A DNA stretch of 64,000 nt. Origin: Muricea muricata (taxonomy: Eukaryota; Cnidaria; Anthozoa; Malacalcyonacea; Plexauridae). The stretch lies in NCBI GenBank assembly GCA_963855995.1, contig OY979722.1, forward strand, positions 2,046,001 to 2,110,000, in the 5' to 3' direction. Under the pieces are notes generated by a model. It made no database searches. It was not told the origin of the DNA and was given only the letters and a program-made list of their open reading frames with translations. The stretch's first letter is position 1; the number at the start of each line of letters is the position of its first letter. Positions 22,690 through 32,897 of the stretch are shown here, piece after piece. The translations under genes and the position numbers were made by a program.

Positions 22690-23571
22690 CGTGAAAATGG
22701 GATAGTTTTGTCAACAAACGTTTATTTAAAATACAAGAATCGAATAAACTTCGTCATTAACAAGAAAAAACGTCATTATAATTTTGAGGAATGCGGATAT
22801 AATTGGATGGACAAACTTGGCCTGTATGCCAATGCAAATTTAATTTCAAGCTCTACTATTTCGCTTCGTCAATTTCCGCTACGTCATGATAATGATGATA
22901 TAGCATAATTGCCTTGCATTGTTGAATTTTCGCATCTTCCGAATTGAAACTCTGGTTTATATTCATTTACTAATATTAAAAAGTACAAGAGTTTTAAATA
23001 GCTTAACTCTGCGGGAAAAATTATCCCAAAAAATTCCACTTTCACTAGAAAATTGGCACAAAAATTAAATAATAATTATAATTTAATATAATTCTAATGA
23101 CTATTATACAAAACTCTTTTTTTACAAGGCCTTGAATGCAAACCTATTTACAAAATGATAACTCTTTAAAATCAATGCCTTAATTTGCTGACAATTACAA
23201 TTATAACAAATACATTATTTGGGACAAATAATAATTAACAGAATATATTTATAATGTACTATATTATTATTATTATCATTATATTTTACGAGGATACCCA
23301 CATCACCGAAGTGTTTTTCAGTGGGGTCCTCCAATCAATATCTCCATCATTATTAATTTTTAACTCCACCATTGGGGCAGGTTTACCACAACAGTATGAG
23401 CCAAGCAGCAATCACCCCTTTGAAAGTTTGGATTACACTTATATAGAACCTATTGGATAAACTCTTCCTTTGATACAAGGCAGGTAGACACTCATTACTC
23501 TTTCTAATGGTAGACCATTAACTCATTTATAACAATGTACTGTACTTAATAATATCAAATGTTTTAGCTTT
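22690..23571. other. Spacer between raftlin copies 1 and 2
   Basis: Contains the 5' flank of copy 1, whose empty insertion site is at about 22727-22735. From about 23140 it holds the duplicated 3' flank of copy 2, including a SINE-tail-like fragment at 23371. No gene seen. Confidence 0.5.
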
Positions 23572-24822
23572 TCAATTGGAAGACTCGTTCTTTTCAGGAG
23601 AGTAAACTGTTTCTGAAGGTTGCTCAGGGGGATATGGAGGGGGGTTCATGGAAGGCAAAGGCCCAGGATACGAGGGTGGTGGTGCCATCAGCGCACCATG
23701 TCCACCAACTATCTTCCTTTGGAAAAACATCATCAACTTCATTTCCACCTCGCCAAAACCAACGGGATAAGCTTCTGGTGTTTCTTGAATGCACGCCAGC
23801 TCCCACCCACGGTTACCCATCTCCGTGATGACAGGACTCCAGTCAGTCTTTACAGACGTTCCACCAAAACCCACGGACACCTTATGCAAATATTCGATAA
23901 CAGTACCATAGTATACAGGTGTCGGATCTTGTAATTGGGATGACTCTTTTTCAAAAAACCACACAGAATTTAAACTGGAAGCTGTAGAAAATCCACTTGC
24001 AGCTATTTGCTGGGATTGATCAAGAAAAATTTCAACCAATTTCCAACCTTGACTCAAATATGTAGTTAGTGTACCTAACCAATCACAGTGCACTTTAGGT
24101 CGGGGAGACAAATCAATCTCTATCTTGACACTGATTGGTACATTAATAACTTGATAAACATATTTTGCTGGCGTAGGTTGGCTAGGTATTTCAAACAGAA
24201 CATCGACACCAATGTCCATACTTATCCCAGCCATGACTGCAGACATTCCCTGTGTGACAACTTGTCCATTGATCTCAATGCAAATTAACCGTCCACCCAT
24301 TGAACTATGATGAATGATTTTGTTCATGATGTCTGAGGTATCTGCGACAGTCCCAATAGATGTCGATGTTGACAGTATTTCACCTCCCGTGTGCTGTACA
24401 TGCATGGTTGATTTTTCCACCAATAACTGACTCTCATCTGGTGTTGCTGTAATCCCAACTGGTCGGCTATAGAGTGCTTCAAATGGCACTTGGGTAGCCC
24501 CAAATCCAGCCATATTCGCTGACCCAGGAACACGGTAAAACGTATTGAGTGTATAACCTTGTTGAAGATAGCCAGCAATAGTAGGATAATAATTATCAAT
24601 ACTGCTTGTCGCTGCTGTTTTGTCCGCACTATGACCCGATACAAAATGACTGCTTATGTCTACGGGTACGGTAACTAATAAACACTCGAGGGGTGAGCCT
24701 TGATAAGGTTCAGCGTCTTCTGGCAATGGCGTGTGTGTCAAGGTGTGTGCCCCAGTAGCTTTGCCTTTTGATTGGCCTTCTTTCGGACTAGATTTGCCTG
24801 CTTTCGATTTACCAGCTCCCAT
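23572..24822 (-). CDS. Raftlin-family protein, copy 2 (intronless)
   Basis: 416 residues in one exon, very similar to copy 1 over its full length. Differences are a short extra repeat in the basic N terminus (MGAGKSKAGKSSP), a TLTHTP insertion near residue 37 and a shorter Pro-rich tail ending NESSN. All raftlin landmarks are intact: Gly2, LQQGYTLNTF, CDWLGTLTTYLSQGWKLVEIF, NSVWFFEKE, MMFFQRKIV. The coding region is undamaged, so it is probably functional. Its 5' flank carries a MITE (24868-25012) that copy 1 lacks. Expected at the cytoplasmic face of the plasma membrane by lipid anchor (inference). Confidence 0.85.
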   Translation of the reverse strand: MGAGKSKAGKSSPKEGQSKGKATGAHTLTHTPLPEDAEPYQGSPLECLLVTVPVDISSHFVSGHSADKTAATSSIDNYYPTIAGYLQQGYTLNTFYRVPGSANMAGFGATQVPFEALYSRPVGITATPDESQLLVEKSTMHVQHTGGEILSTSTSIGTVADTSDIMNKIIHHSSMGGRLICIEINGQVVTQGMSAVMAGISMDIGVDVLFEIPSQPTPAKYVYQVINVPISVKIEIDLSPRPKVHCDWLGTLTTYLSQGWKLVEIFLDQSQQIAASGFSTASSLNSVWFFEKESSQLQDPTPVYYGTVIEYLHKVSVGFGGTSVKTDWSPVITEMGNRGWELACIQETPEAYPVGFGEVEMKLMMFFQRKIVGGHGALMAPPPSYPGPLPSMNPPPYPPEQPSETVYSPEKNESSN

Positions 24823-24867
24823 CGTGAAAATGAGATAATTTTGTCAACAAGCGTTTATTTAATAGTC

Positions 24868-25012
24868 CAGGGTTGCCAGATTTCTTGAATAATTAAGCCA
24901 AACCATCATTAGTGCTGTCAAAAAAACAAAGAAAACAAAAGGCAAATACAATGAAAAACAAAGAGCATTGTTAAAAGTTTGGCTAATTTATTCATGCAAT
25001 CTGGCAACCCTG
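24868..25012. mobile_element. hAT-like MITE, about 145 bp, upstream of raftlin copy 2
   Basis: Terminal inverted repeats of about 35 bp start CAGGGTTGCCAGATT and run to about AGCCAAAC with a few mismatches. TTTAATA is found close to both ends (three bases away on the left). The homologous place upstream of raftlin copy 1 (about 22730) reads straight through, giving an empty site. CAGGG termini suggest hAT, but the target duplication is imperfect. Confidence 0.8.
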
Positions 25013-25179
25013 TTTAATACACAAGAAAAACAAGTCATTAACAAAGAAAAACGTCATTAAAATTTTGCGGAATGGGGATATTAACCACCATTTTACGTCT
25101 TTGTCACTTTTTACGTCTTTGTCAATTTCGGTTACGTCATGATATGAATCGCCCAAATTTGCATCTTCCGAATTGAAAT

Positions 25180-26020
25180 TGTGCCTTTGACTTTGGATGA
25201 ATGATAATTTGAATTGGGAAACTAATACAGAGTATATTATTAAGAAAGCAACCAAACGTCTATACTTTTTGAAGGTCCTTAACAGTTATGGTGCACCAAA
25301 AAATTACCTCAGGGCCTTTTATTGCTGTGTAATTAGATCTACCTTGGAGTATGGTGCCCAGGTATGGAATGGGAACTTGCTCATGCAAGCACAACGGAGC
25401 ACTGCAACGGAGTGATTTCGAAAGAGTGCAGAAACAAGCTCTGAGGATAATTGTTCCTGAATATGAGTATAACCGTACGCTTCATGAATGTGGATTAAAA
25501 ACGTTGCAACAACGTAGAGAAGATTTATATGAGTTCGTCATATAGAGCAGATGTCAGAACCTTCACACAATTTTCCAGCCAAACAGGAAAATTTTATATT
25601 TTTTTCTGCAGAACTGAAAGATTAAACGTAGTCCATTAGTATAAGAAATAGACCTTAGAAGTGTTTACGTCACGCGGTTTTCAATGTAAATTTCAAGGTA
25701 AATTTTTCCCACGTGTTTCCCACATTGCATTGCAATTCATTGGCGTGACGTGAGCACGTCTAACGTCTATTGACAAGTATAATGATAGGTTATAAACCTG
25801 TAGTTTTAATTGTAAATATTCCAACGTTTGTAATATTTAAACGTAACCAAGATGAACAATATCTAAACACATTTCTATCTTAATCTTAGCCGTAATTTTG
25901 ACACGCATGTAACACTATTTTAGGATTTAGCTGTAGTTTTATTTATTGTTGAATTAATCTGTAAACACATTGTAATTTAGTGTATATACCGATTGAAATG
26001 TGTAATAAAACCATTATAAT
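25180..26020 (+). mobile_element. Decayed non-LTR retrotransposon 3' fragment
   Basis: Two overlapping frames, 25197-25415 and 25351-25545, give the C-terminal region of a LINE reverse transcriptase: AYIIKKATKRLYFLKVL-type, YCCVIRSTLEYGAQVWNG, then FERVQKQALRIIVPEYEY and LKTLQQRREDLYEF. A frameshift lies near 25400. There is no catalytic domain. It is a different sequence from the LINE at 14058. Confidence 0.75.
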
Positions 26021-26181
26021 TACTATTATAATTAATATAATTCTAATGACTATTATATAAAACTTTCTTTTTTTATATAAAACTTTCTTTCTTTAAGGCC
26101 TGCCGCCTTAGTAACATTGGTTCCGCACAAAGCTACATGAAAGTTTTGGCCAATAAACGCCAGTACAACTATGAATAGTCA

Positions 26182-26852
26182 GGGAGGCAGAGGTACAAAA
26201 ATACTTGTTTACTAACCATATCGAGGGGCAATTTCATTTTAAGTTTATATTGTACCTTTAGGTCTAATAAATGTGTTTCTGCATGTTTAACGCGATTAAA
26301 TTTCTCGCGGGTTCCAGCCAACACGTTTTTCCTAAATTGTCTATAGAGCTATGTTATTGTCAAAAAAAGGCGAAATTTCGGATTTATTTCTAAGAAAAAC
26401 CACTTACGTTATCAAAAAGTTAATAACAAACTACATATAACACATTATTATGGTTACTTTTATTTTTCACATTTTTGTTGAGTTATGAACGTTTGCAAAT
26501 TAATTTTCAGACCAGTACCCAGAAGATTAGCGCCATTTTAGGACATTTTCCTATTTTGAAGTAGCGATAACTCAAAAATGGCTTGAAAAATCAGTGTGCC
26601 CGTAATGATCAGTCTTATATGTTGTTTTTTATAACCTTTCTGACGATACAAGTTATTTTTCAAATGAGCGAACTTGAAAGTTTGCTATTTTTGACCACAT
26701 AATAATTTTACAACAAAACTTAGGGAAAATGTGTTGATCGAAGCCTACAAGATAAATCAGGCCAAACAACATTCAGAATTGTTATATTAGACAATTTAAG
26801 AGCAAAATGGATTTGCCCCTCGAGAAGGTAGGTAAAATTACCTCTGCCTCCC
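26182..26852. mobile_element. Non-coding TIR element, about 670 bp
   Basis: GGGAGGCAGAGGTA at the left end is exactly inverted at the right end (TACCTCTGCCTCCC). A second block, CGAGGGGCAA, is also mirrored inside both ends. No transposase is seen. The right end stops 19 bp before the stop codon of raftlin copy 3, so the element may supply that gene's 3' UTR. Confidence 0.68.
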
Positions 26853-26871
26853 CAACTAGCAGTGTTCGCCA

Positions 26872-28260
26872 TCAATCAAAATCTTCCGTGCTGCGGTAAC
26901 TCGGTGGGGTGGATGGTGCTTCGCTAGGGGTATAGGGCTGTAGGCGGGGACTGGCTTGATTAGGAAGAGCTGTGGCAAGAGGTGGGGGCAAGCTGGAGTA
27001 CGAAGGTGGCGGTTCACCCTTCACATGGACGATCTTTCGCTGAAAAAACATATTCAACTTTATTTCAACATTTGTAAAACCAGCCTTGCCCATTTCTCCA
27101 GATTCTTGAACACAAGCTAATTCCCAACCTCGACGGCCCATCTCGAAAATTACTGGACTCCAATCAGTTTTCACTGAACCTCGCACTGAAACCTAAATAA
27201 ATAGTAATAATCACATTTCTTATGACATACGTCAAATGCGAAAAAGTTAGCCGATATTTGATTGGCTCGACATTTTTCTTTAGCTACTCAAATTTCGTGT
27301 GACATCTCGAATCTGCAGATGACGTCATTATAAGAAAGGTCTATTGTAGTTAGTACAGTTAATATATGTCAACACAAGTGGAAATTAAAAATAACCCTAT
27401 GCTGCCCATGTATATCCTTTACGTACCTTGTGAATGTACTCAATAATAACCCCGTCGTATATTGGTGTCAGATCTTGGAGTTTTGAAACTTCTTTTTCAA
27501 AAAACCAAATTGAATTCACAGTGAATTCACGTCCATTCCGCTCCCGCGATCCGTCAATAAAAACGTTCACCAATTTCCAGCCTCGTTTCAAATGAGATAG
27601 AAACGTTCCCAGCCAATCACATTGGCTGCTCTGATGGCTCATCGTAGCAGTGACACTAAAAGGTACACTGATGGCTTCGTACGCATACTTTGCTTCGGAA
27701 GGCTGCCTTGGAATATCAAAGAGTATATCAACACCAATCCCCCGATCCATTGAAAAATTCATTCCCCTAGTGAGACCAGCACAGTTGAACTGGAGACACA
27801 TTAATCGTCCTCCTCTCGATGTATGATGCGTGATTTTCTGCATGATATCAGAGGTATCTGCGACTCTTTCACGTCTAAACATACCAGAGTACATAAATTG
27901 CATGATTGACTTTTCGACCATTAAGCTTCCACGTTCTCGTCTTGTTCCCGCGTCGAAAGGTCTGCTAAAAATGGCCCCGTAGATAATATCTAACGAATTA
28001 AAGCCTTTATTACCGACAGACTTTGGCAATGGACAGAAAGTATTCAACGAGTAGCCTTGCTGTAAATAGCCAGAGATAGCAGGGTAATGATCGTCAATGT
28101 CACTTACCACCTCATTAATCTTTTTTTTCATTTCGACAGGCACTTTGATCACTAAACACTCCAGAGCCGAGCCTTGGTAGGGTTGTACGTCCTGTGGTAA
28201 CGGAGTGTGGTGACCGACTGGCACTTCGCTGCTCTCTGCTTTAGATTCGCTGGCTCCCAT
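26872..28260 (-). CDS. Raftlin-family protein, copy 3 (two exons)
   Basis: Exon 1 is 28260-27427 and exon 2 is 27192-26872, joined by a 234-bp GT-AG phase-0 intron; 384 residues. I chose the ATG giving MGASESKAESS because it provides the myristoylatable Gly2; an in-frame upstream ATG would bury it. The family order is kept: LQQGYSLNTFCPLP, CDWLGTFLSHLKRGWKLVNVF, SIWFFEKE, VKTDWSPVIFEMGRRGWELAC, NMFFQRKIV, then a Pro-rich tail. It is clearly more diverged than copies 1 and 2 are from each other. The intron falls after HK in the IEYIHKV segment, where copies 1 and 2 are continuous. Confidence 0.85.
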
Positions 28261-29310
28261 TGTGAAGAAATTCACTTCGAAATATTGTGTCAACCTTTTG
28301 ATTGCAGTTGTTATGTTATTGAATATCGTCATTTTATAAATCACTAATCTGTCTTTGACACACGCTGAGTGGTTTTCTAAAGAACTTATAGCCTAGCCGG
28401 ATATGCACATTTAAGCATTCAAAGTTTATCTCGTTATTGCACCGAATGGCACGCTAGCGTGTTCTCGAGTATTTTACATAAAATTTGTATGAAAATACCG
28501 CAAAAATTAAATTAATTTACATTTGTTACTTTTTGTAACCTGAATTTTTATCAATCATACACACGTTGCTTGGTAAAGAAGATTTGCAAATATATTGTTA
28601 AAACATTGTAAATTTTAAACAGGAATTTTTCAAAACGATTCCAATTTGCTCCGAGCAACTTGTACATCAATATTGTATTGCAATATTGCAAATGTGACCG
28701 AGAAGACAACATCTGATTTGGCTGTAAGTAGGCGTCGTGCAAATAAAGACTTTAATAACTTGTTCACAAAGTCTGTTTCAACCACTAATTGTGTATGCAA
28801 GTTTTGAGTTGGTGAAATACTATACAGATAAGTTTCTGGTAGATCAGTGGTAGTATCCAGGTATTGGTCCACGAGGGGTCGATAGATCTTCAAATGCATG
28901 AAGGGCCGGTTTCCAGATAGAAAAGTTTTCTTAGTCCTCGTCACGTTAGTTTTGCTCTGGTTACCTCTTATTACGAAAGAAACCTTCCATAGAAAGCAAC
29001 GACACTCAGGGATATTACAAAAAATTTGTCTGAAAGAAAAAACGAAAATGATGTGCGCACTGTATGTTATTTTGTTGTGAATGTCGTGAATTTATCAAAG
29101 TGACCGATGTGACAGAGTATGTAGTCAGATCTACACCTAATATCGTATAACTAATTTGAATACAGGCATACAACAAAACGGTGAAAGAAAAGGTAAATTT
29201 AGACTATCACAACAGCGAGAATTACTTTGCGACAGTTACGACCAAATGGAAGCTAGGCTTTATTTTAAAAGACCTTCTGTACGAAAAGGTCAAGTGAGGC
29301 TAACTGGCTA
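28261..29310. other. Intergenic between raftlin 3 and the J-domain gene
   Basis: Divergent spacer; it should contain the promoters of both flanking genes. No further coding exon was recognised. Confidence 0.5.
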
Positions 29311-29313
29311 ACG

Positions 29314-29323
29314 TATATAAATA
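29314..29323 (+). promoter_or_regulatory. Possible TATA box of the J-domain gene
   Basis: TATATAAATA lies 355 bp upstream of the chosen ATG, consistent with a 5' UTR of about 330 bp. Prediction only. Confidence 0.35.
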
Positions 29324-29677
29324 GTGCAAGCCTAACTGTCCAAAACTACGAGCGGAAGTGTCAATTCGGTTTGTGGAACGTGTGTATCATATAAAGAACA
29401 ACAACGAATTCCTATCAGCCCTTTGACAGCGCACCAATACACACTCGGAGTATCCGCACCCCTCCTTTCAGATGAGACTTGACCCGTTCCTAGGGGGAGT
29501 ATAGAAAGGAAAAATGGAGAGTCATGCAGATTGTTCCCCGCACCAATGGCAACAAGGGTACTCCCCCGGTAGTACGAGTATGGGGATTCGCAAAACAGGG
29601 GGTACCCATTCACTGTGACACCGGGAAGACCAGATTTACACAAACACCTTATATCGGATTACAAAGTGAAAGCAAGC

Positions 29678-30997
29678 ATGGCAAATATGTCGTCGAAAAC
29701 AGTCTCGAATGAATGGCGAAAAAAAGGGAACGAAATCTATCTGTCGGCTGCCAATTTATGTCCTGCCTTGAGAAAAGAACGAATTCAGCAAGCTGTCAAT
29801 ATTTATGAGCATGCTTTTGAGACGCAAACAAACAACGACGAGCTCTCGAGCGCGGCAAAAAATTTAGCCATGGCGTCATGGCGTTTGGCTGAACTCGACC
29901 AAGAGAAGTATTTGCACATTTACCACCTGAAAGAAGCCACGAGATATTTCACCGTAGCATACAACGCAGGCTTGACCAGCAAGCCACAGACCTGGCTGGA
30001 ACCGTTGCTAACAAGCTCTAGACAATTTATCGAGAACGCCATTGAATATTCCCATAATTTGACCAATTTTAAGGAACGGTCAAAGTTCCTCTACGAGATT
30101 GCTGGTGAAATTAGCGAAGAGAACTTAAAGGCGTTTTGTTTTCTGAGCCTTGCCGATGCCACCTTCAAAGCAGGTGTTTCTGAGCTGGCAAAGGGAAATT
30201 ACAAACAGTGTTTGGCTTTAATGCACGAATGCTACCACCCTGTGGAAGAAGCCAAGAGATATGGCCACAGAGATCCATTTGTGAGCGGAGAAGTGGCAGT
30301 ATACGAAGGTGATATATTCCTGCAGCAGTGCACAGCCGAGTCAATCCAAGCTTGCTCAACAGGGGATGAGCTGTTTGATGCTGTCCTACTTGACGAGGAC
30401 AACCTCAATGTTGATATGATATGGGAGGTTGTCGATTGGTACAAAAGGTCTATCCTTTTAACAAGAGAGAAAGATGTTGAGTTTGAGGCGATTGGTCATA
30501 GTCGTCTTGGGCGGGTTTACGACCAGGTGCTGAAACTGAAGGTGAAAGCGAAGGAGAATTTCATGCGCTGTCTTGAGCTGGTAAATTCTATGTATCCCCG
30601 TGTGCTCACCTCGGAGAAATGGTACCAGGAGACTACCGAAACACTGAGCCGCTACCAGCAGGAGACTGTGAGAAAAGAGGAAGAGGCATGGTCGGCTGAG
30701 AAAAACAAAATTCTGTTGGAATTAAAGGAAGACATTAAAAAGTTGGAAGAGCTTTCTGACAGTACTGAAGACCTCTTACGGCACATCTATCAAGTGCACC
30801 CACCTAAAAACCAGAATCACAAGCTGAATGAGTCGTTGCTCAGTGGCGAGAATCGAAATGTGAAAAAAGCTCTACGTGAAAGCCTGTTGCACTATCACCC
30901 AGACAGACTGAAAGCGAAAGACCTTGGCAAGAAATGGATCGTTCTTTGCGAAGAAATTACCAAGTACTTAAACCGAAAGTATGAGATGTACAAGTAA
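29678..30997 (+). CDS. TPR-like protein with C-terminal J-domain motif
   Basis: A single exon of 439 residues from the ATG at 29678 (MANMSS). An in-frame ATG at 29615 adds 21 unremarkable residues. The N-terminal two thirds are helical with repeated A/L/Y spacing of TPR type (for example LAKGNYKQCLALMHECY and RLGRVYDQVLKLKVKAKENF). A charged helix with coiled-coil character follows (about 330-375). The last 60 residues hold HYHPDR, with HPD at about 407-409, followed by a helix ending NRKYEMYK, as in helices II-III of a J domain. J domains stimulate the ATPase of Hsp70, so a co-chaperone role is inferred. I do not recognise a named orthologue. Confidence 0.8.
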   Translation: MANMSSKTVSNEWRKKGNEIYLSAANLCPALRKERIQQAVNIYEHAFETQTNNDELSSAAKNLAMASWRLAELDQEKYLHIYHLKEATRYFTVAYNAGLTSKPQTWLEPLLTSSRQFIENAIEYSHNLTNFKERSKFLYEIAGEISEENLKAFCFLSLADATFKAGVSELAKGNYKQCLALMHECYHPVEEAKRYGHRDPFVSGEVAVYEGDIFLQQCTAESIQACSTGDELFDAVLLDEDNLNVDMIWEVVDWYKRSILLTREKDVEFEAIGHSRLGRVYDQVLKLKVKAKENFMRCLELVNSMYPRVLTSEKWYQETTETLSRYQQETVRKEEEAWSAEKNKILLELKEDIKKLEELSDSTEDLLRHIYQVHPPKNQNHKLNESLLSGENRNVKKALRESLLHYHPDRLKAKDLGKKWIVLCEEITKYLNRKYEMYK

Positions 30998-31576
30998 TGC
31001 CCAACTTTTATGAGGGAAAAAGCTCTGACAGGACAAGTATACATAATAGAAGTAAATGATGCATAGTTGTTATATGTATATATATATATTCAAACTTTTA
31101 GCAGAACAGTTATTTACTAGTGTCTAATTGACTATTTAGAGGTTTTGTTGGAAAGGACCCAAAAAGTACACATTATATCTTCTACCAGCAATCATTTTGC
31201 AACATATTTTGCAGGATGTGTTTTGGTAAAAGAACATTTTGTTCCATGTGTTCAAAAATGACCAGTTGTCCTACTAAAAAACAATACTCAAATCTACTGT
31301 GGGAAACAAGGAAATAGTTTTGTCCAAAGTGCAACATAGCTAGGCCTTTGACAAATAAATGCAAGTGCTGTTGCTAGGAACTAGACATCAATTATTGGAA
31401 CAAAGTGTACTTTTTAATTTACATTGTTACTTTGCTGTAGTTTTTTATTTTTTAATTGTGACATGTAGTAATATGATATATCATGGTGTTAGTTAAATTG
31501 TAAAATATGAGCAAAATCACGAAAGAAAAAAATCACATGATATTTTTGTACATTTTAATAGAACTAAAGATACAAT
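30998..31576. other. Spacer between convergent genes
   Basis: 3' flanks of the J-domain gene (+) and prefoldin 4 (-). AT-rich, with no gene seen. Confidence 0.5.
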
Positions 31577-32604
31577 TTATTCTTCATCTGCCTCTAAGTT
31601 TATGCTATCTCCAAATTTTCCATAGAGCTTAGCTTTTAAAGCTGTAAGAATGCCTTGGATTTCTGTAAACTCTTCTTCACAGTTCTTTATTTCATTATTA
31701 ATTCTTGCCTTTTCTTTTTCCAAATTTTCTTCTATTTCATCCTCGTTCATTTGAAGGAACACTTCACCAACCTTGTATCTTTGTACTCAATCAAGGTTTC
31801 AAATGCTGACAAGACAGGCTCAATCTGCATGCTTTTCTTAACACATCTAAATGGACAATTTGCATAATAGACTAGAAGGTCAAGCTAGGCAGGAAGAACA
31901 GAATCTTTTACTACAGCTAGAAAGAGCATCCTATAGTAGAATTGCAAAATTTGGCGGCAAAATGTTGTAAAATATGAAAAATATAGCCCCGCGAGGTTTG
32001 CAAATTTTGTATATATTTGTATTAATGGAGTTACCATTTTCAAGGGGGGGGGGGGGGGGGGAAGGGTGTTCAAACGACGTCTGCATTACAGTCTGTTCTC
32101 AGTATATATCTTTCGCATTCATACAGGAAACATACATGTTACCATGTTCAATAAAAAGATACGATATTAGCGAATCCTCCACCATCAATAACTCATTCGA
32201 AGCATCTTCTAAATTTTGAAGATCATTCTGCAAAAAAGCAAGGTTTATAAAAGTATATATGAAGCAAAGTAGTTAATATTCGAATGCTGCATTTTGTTTC
32301 TTTTCATTAGGATGACTCATGGCCTACTTTTTTCGCCTCTATTTGTACTTTTAATTCTTCCATTCGGGCATTTCTCCTCGCAAACGTATTAATGTGTTGT
32401 TGATCTTCTAAGGTAATCTGTATCTCTTCTTTGATGCCTTTCCCCAAGTTCTACAAAGAATCAATCCAATCGTACATTATGCATACAAACCTTATCCTGA
32501 ACATAAGCAAAACTTATGAATGTATTTTTTGCATATTTACACAAAAAATGTTAAAAATACAAATGGTCAAAATCATAGTCAAAATGTACCTTGACGACCG
32601 CCAT
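31577..32604 (-). CDS. PFDN4: Prefoldin subunit 4
   Basis: Four exons on the minus strand: 32604-32590, 32450-32328, 32227-32163, 31778-31577; 134 residues, the length of the human protein. The joins reproduce the conserved order: TLEDQQHINTFARRNARMEEL, LQNLEDASNELL, YKVGEVFLQMNEDEIEENLE, then LKAKLYGKFGDSINLEADEE. Exon 1 codes only five residues (MAVVK). Prefoldin 4 is a beta-type coiled-coil subunit of the hexameric cytosolic chaperone that hands nascent actin and tubulin to CCT. AATAAA overlaps the stop codon. The gene lies 293 bp downstream of CDK10 on the same strand. Confidence 0.93.
31890..32062 (+). repeat. Dispersed repeat copy plus G-homopolymer, in PFDN4 intron 3
   Basis: 31890-32040 matches 15770-15930 (GGCAGGAA, then ATTGCAAAATTTGGCGGC, AATATAGCC). 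An uninterrupted run of about 18 G follows at 32045-32062. Confidence 0.7.
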
Positions 32605-32897
32605 CTTGAATAATAGTACTTCCAGAAAATTCCTTTTCATTTCTTTTATTTTCCAACGACTTTCTCAAGTTTTATTTTTTATCCATGATCCCCCCCCCAC
32701 TCCCCCCCTGAAAGTCAATCCGAATGTCAAATTTCAGCGTTGTTGACTGTACAGTAATACATCATGAGCCTAAGTTGTGTGTGTGTGTGGGGGGGGGGAC
32801 TAAACCACAGCATCTCTGTAAATTTCCATGAAAATTACAACTTAATTATCTAAACTAGCATTCATTCAATGAATGATATGAAAATAGACATTAATAT

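Noticed and set aside
21982-22908. Plus-strand open frames opposite the raftlin genes
   Set aside because: They are shadows of the minus-strand coding sequence with no domain or splice support.
27397-28344. Longer start for raftlin copy 3 beginning MIYKMTIFNN
   Set aside because: It would bury the MGAS myristoylation start shared with the other copies.
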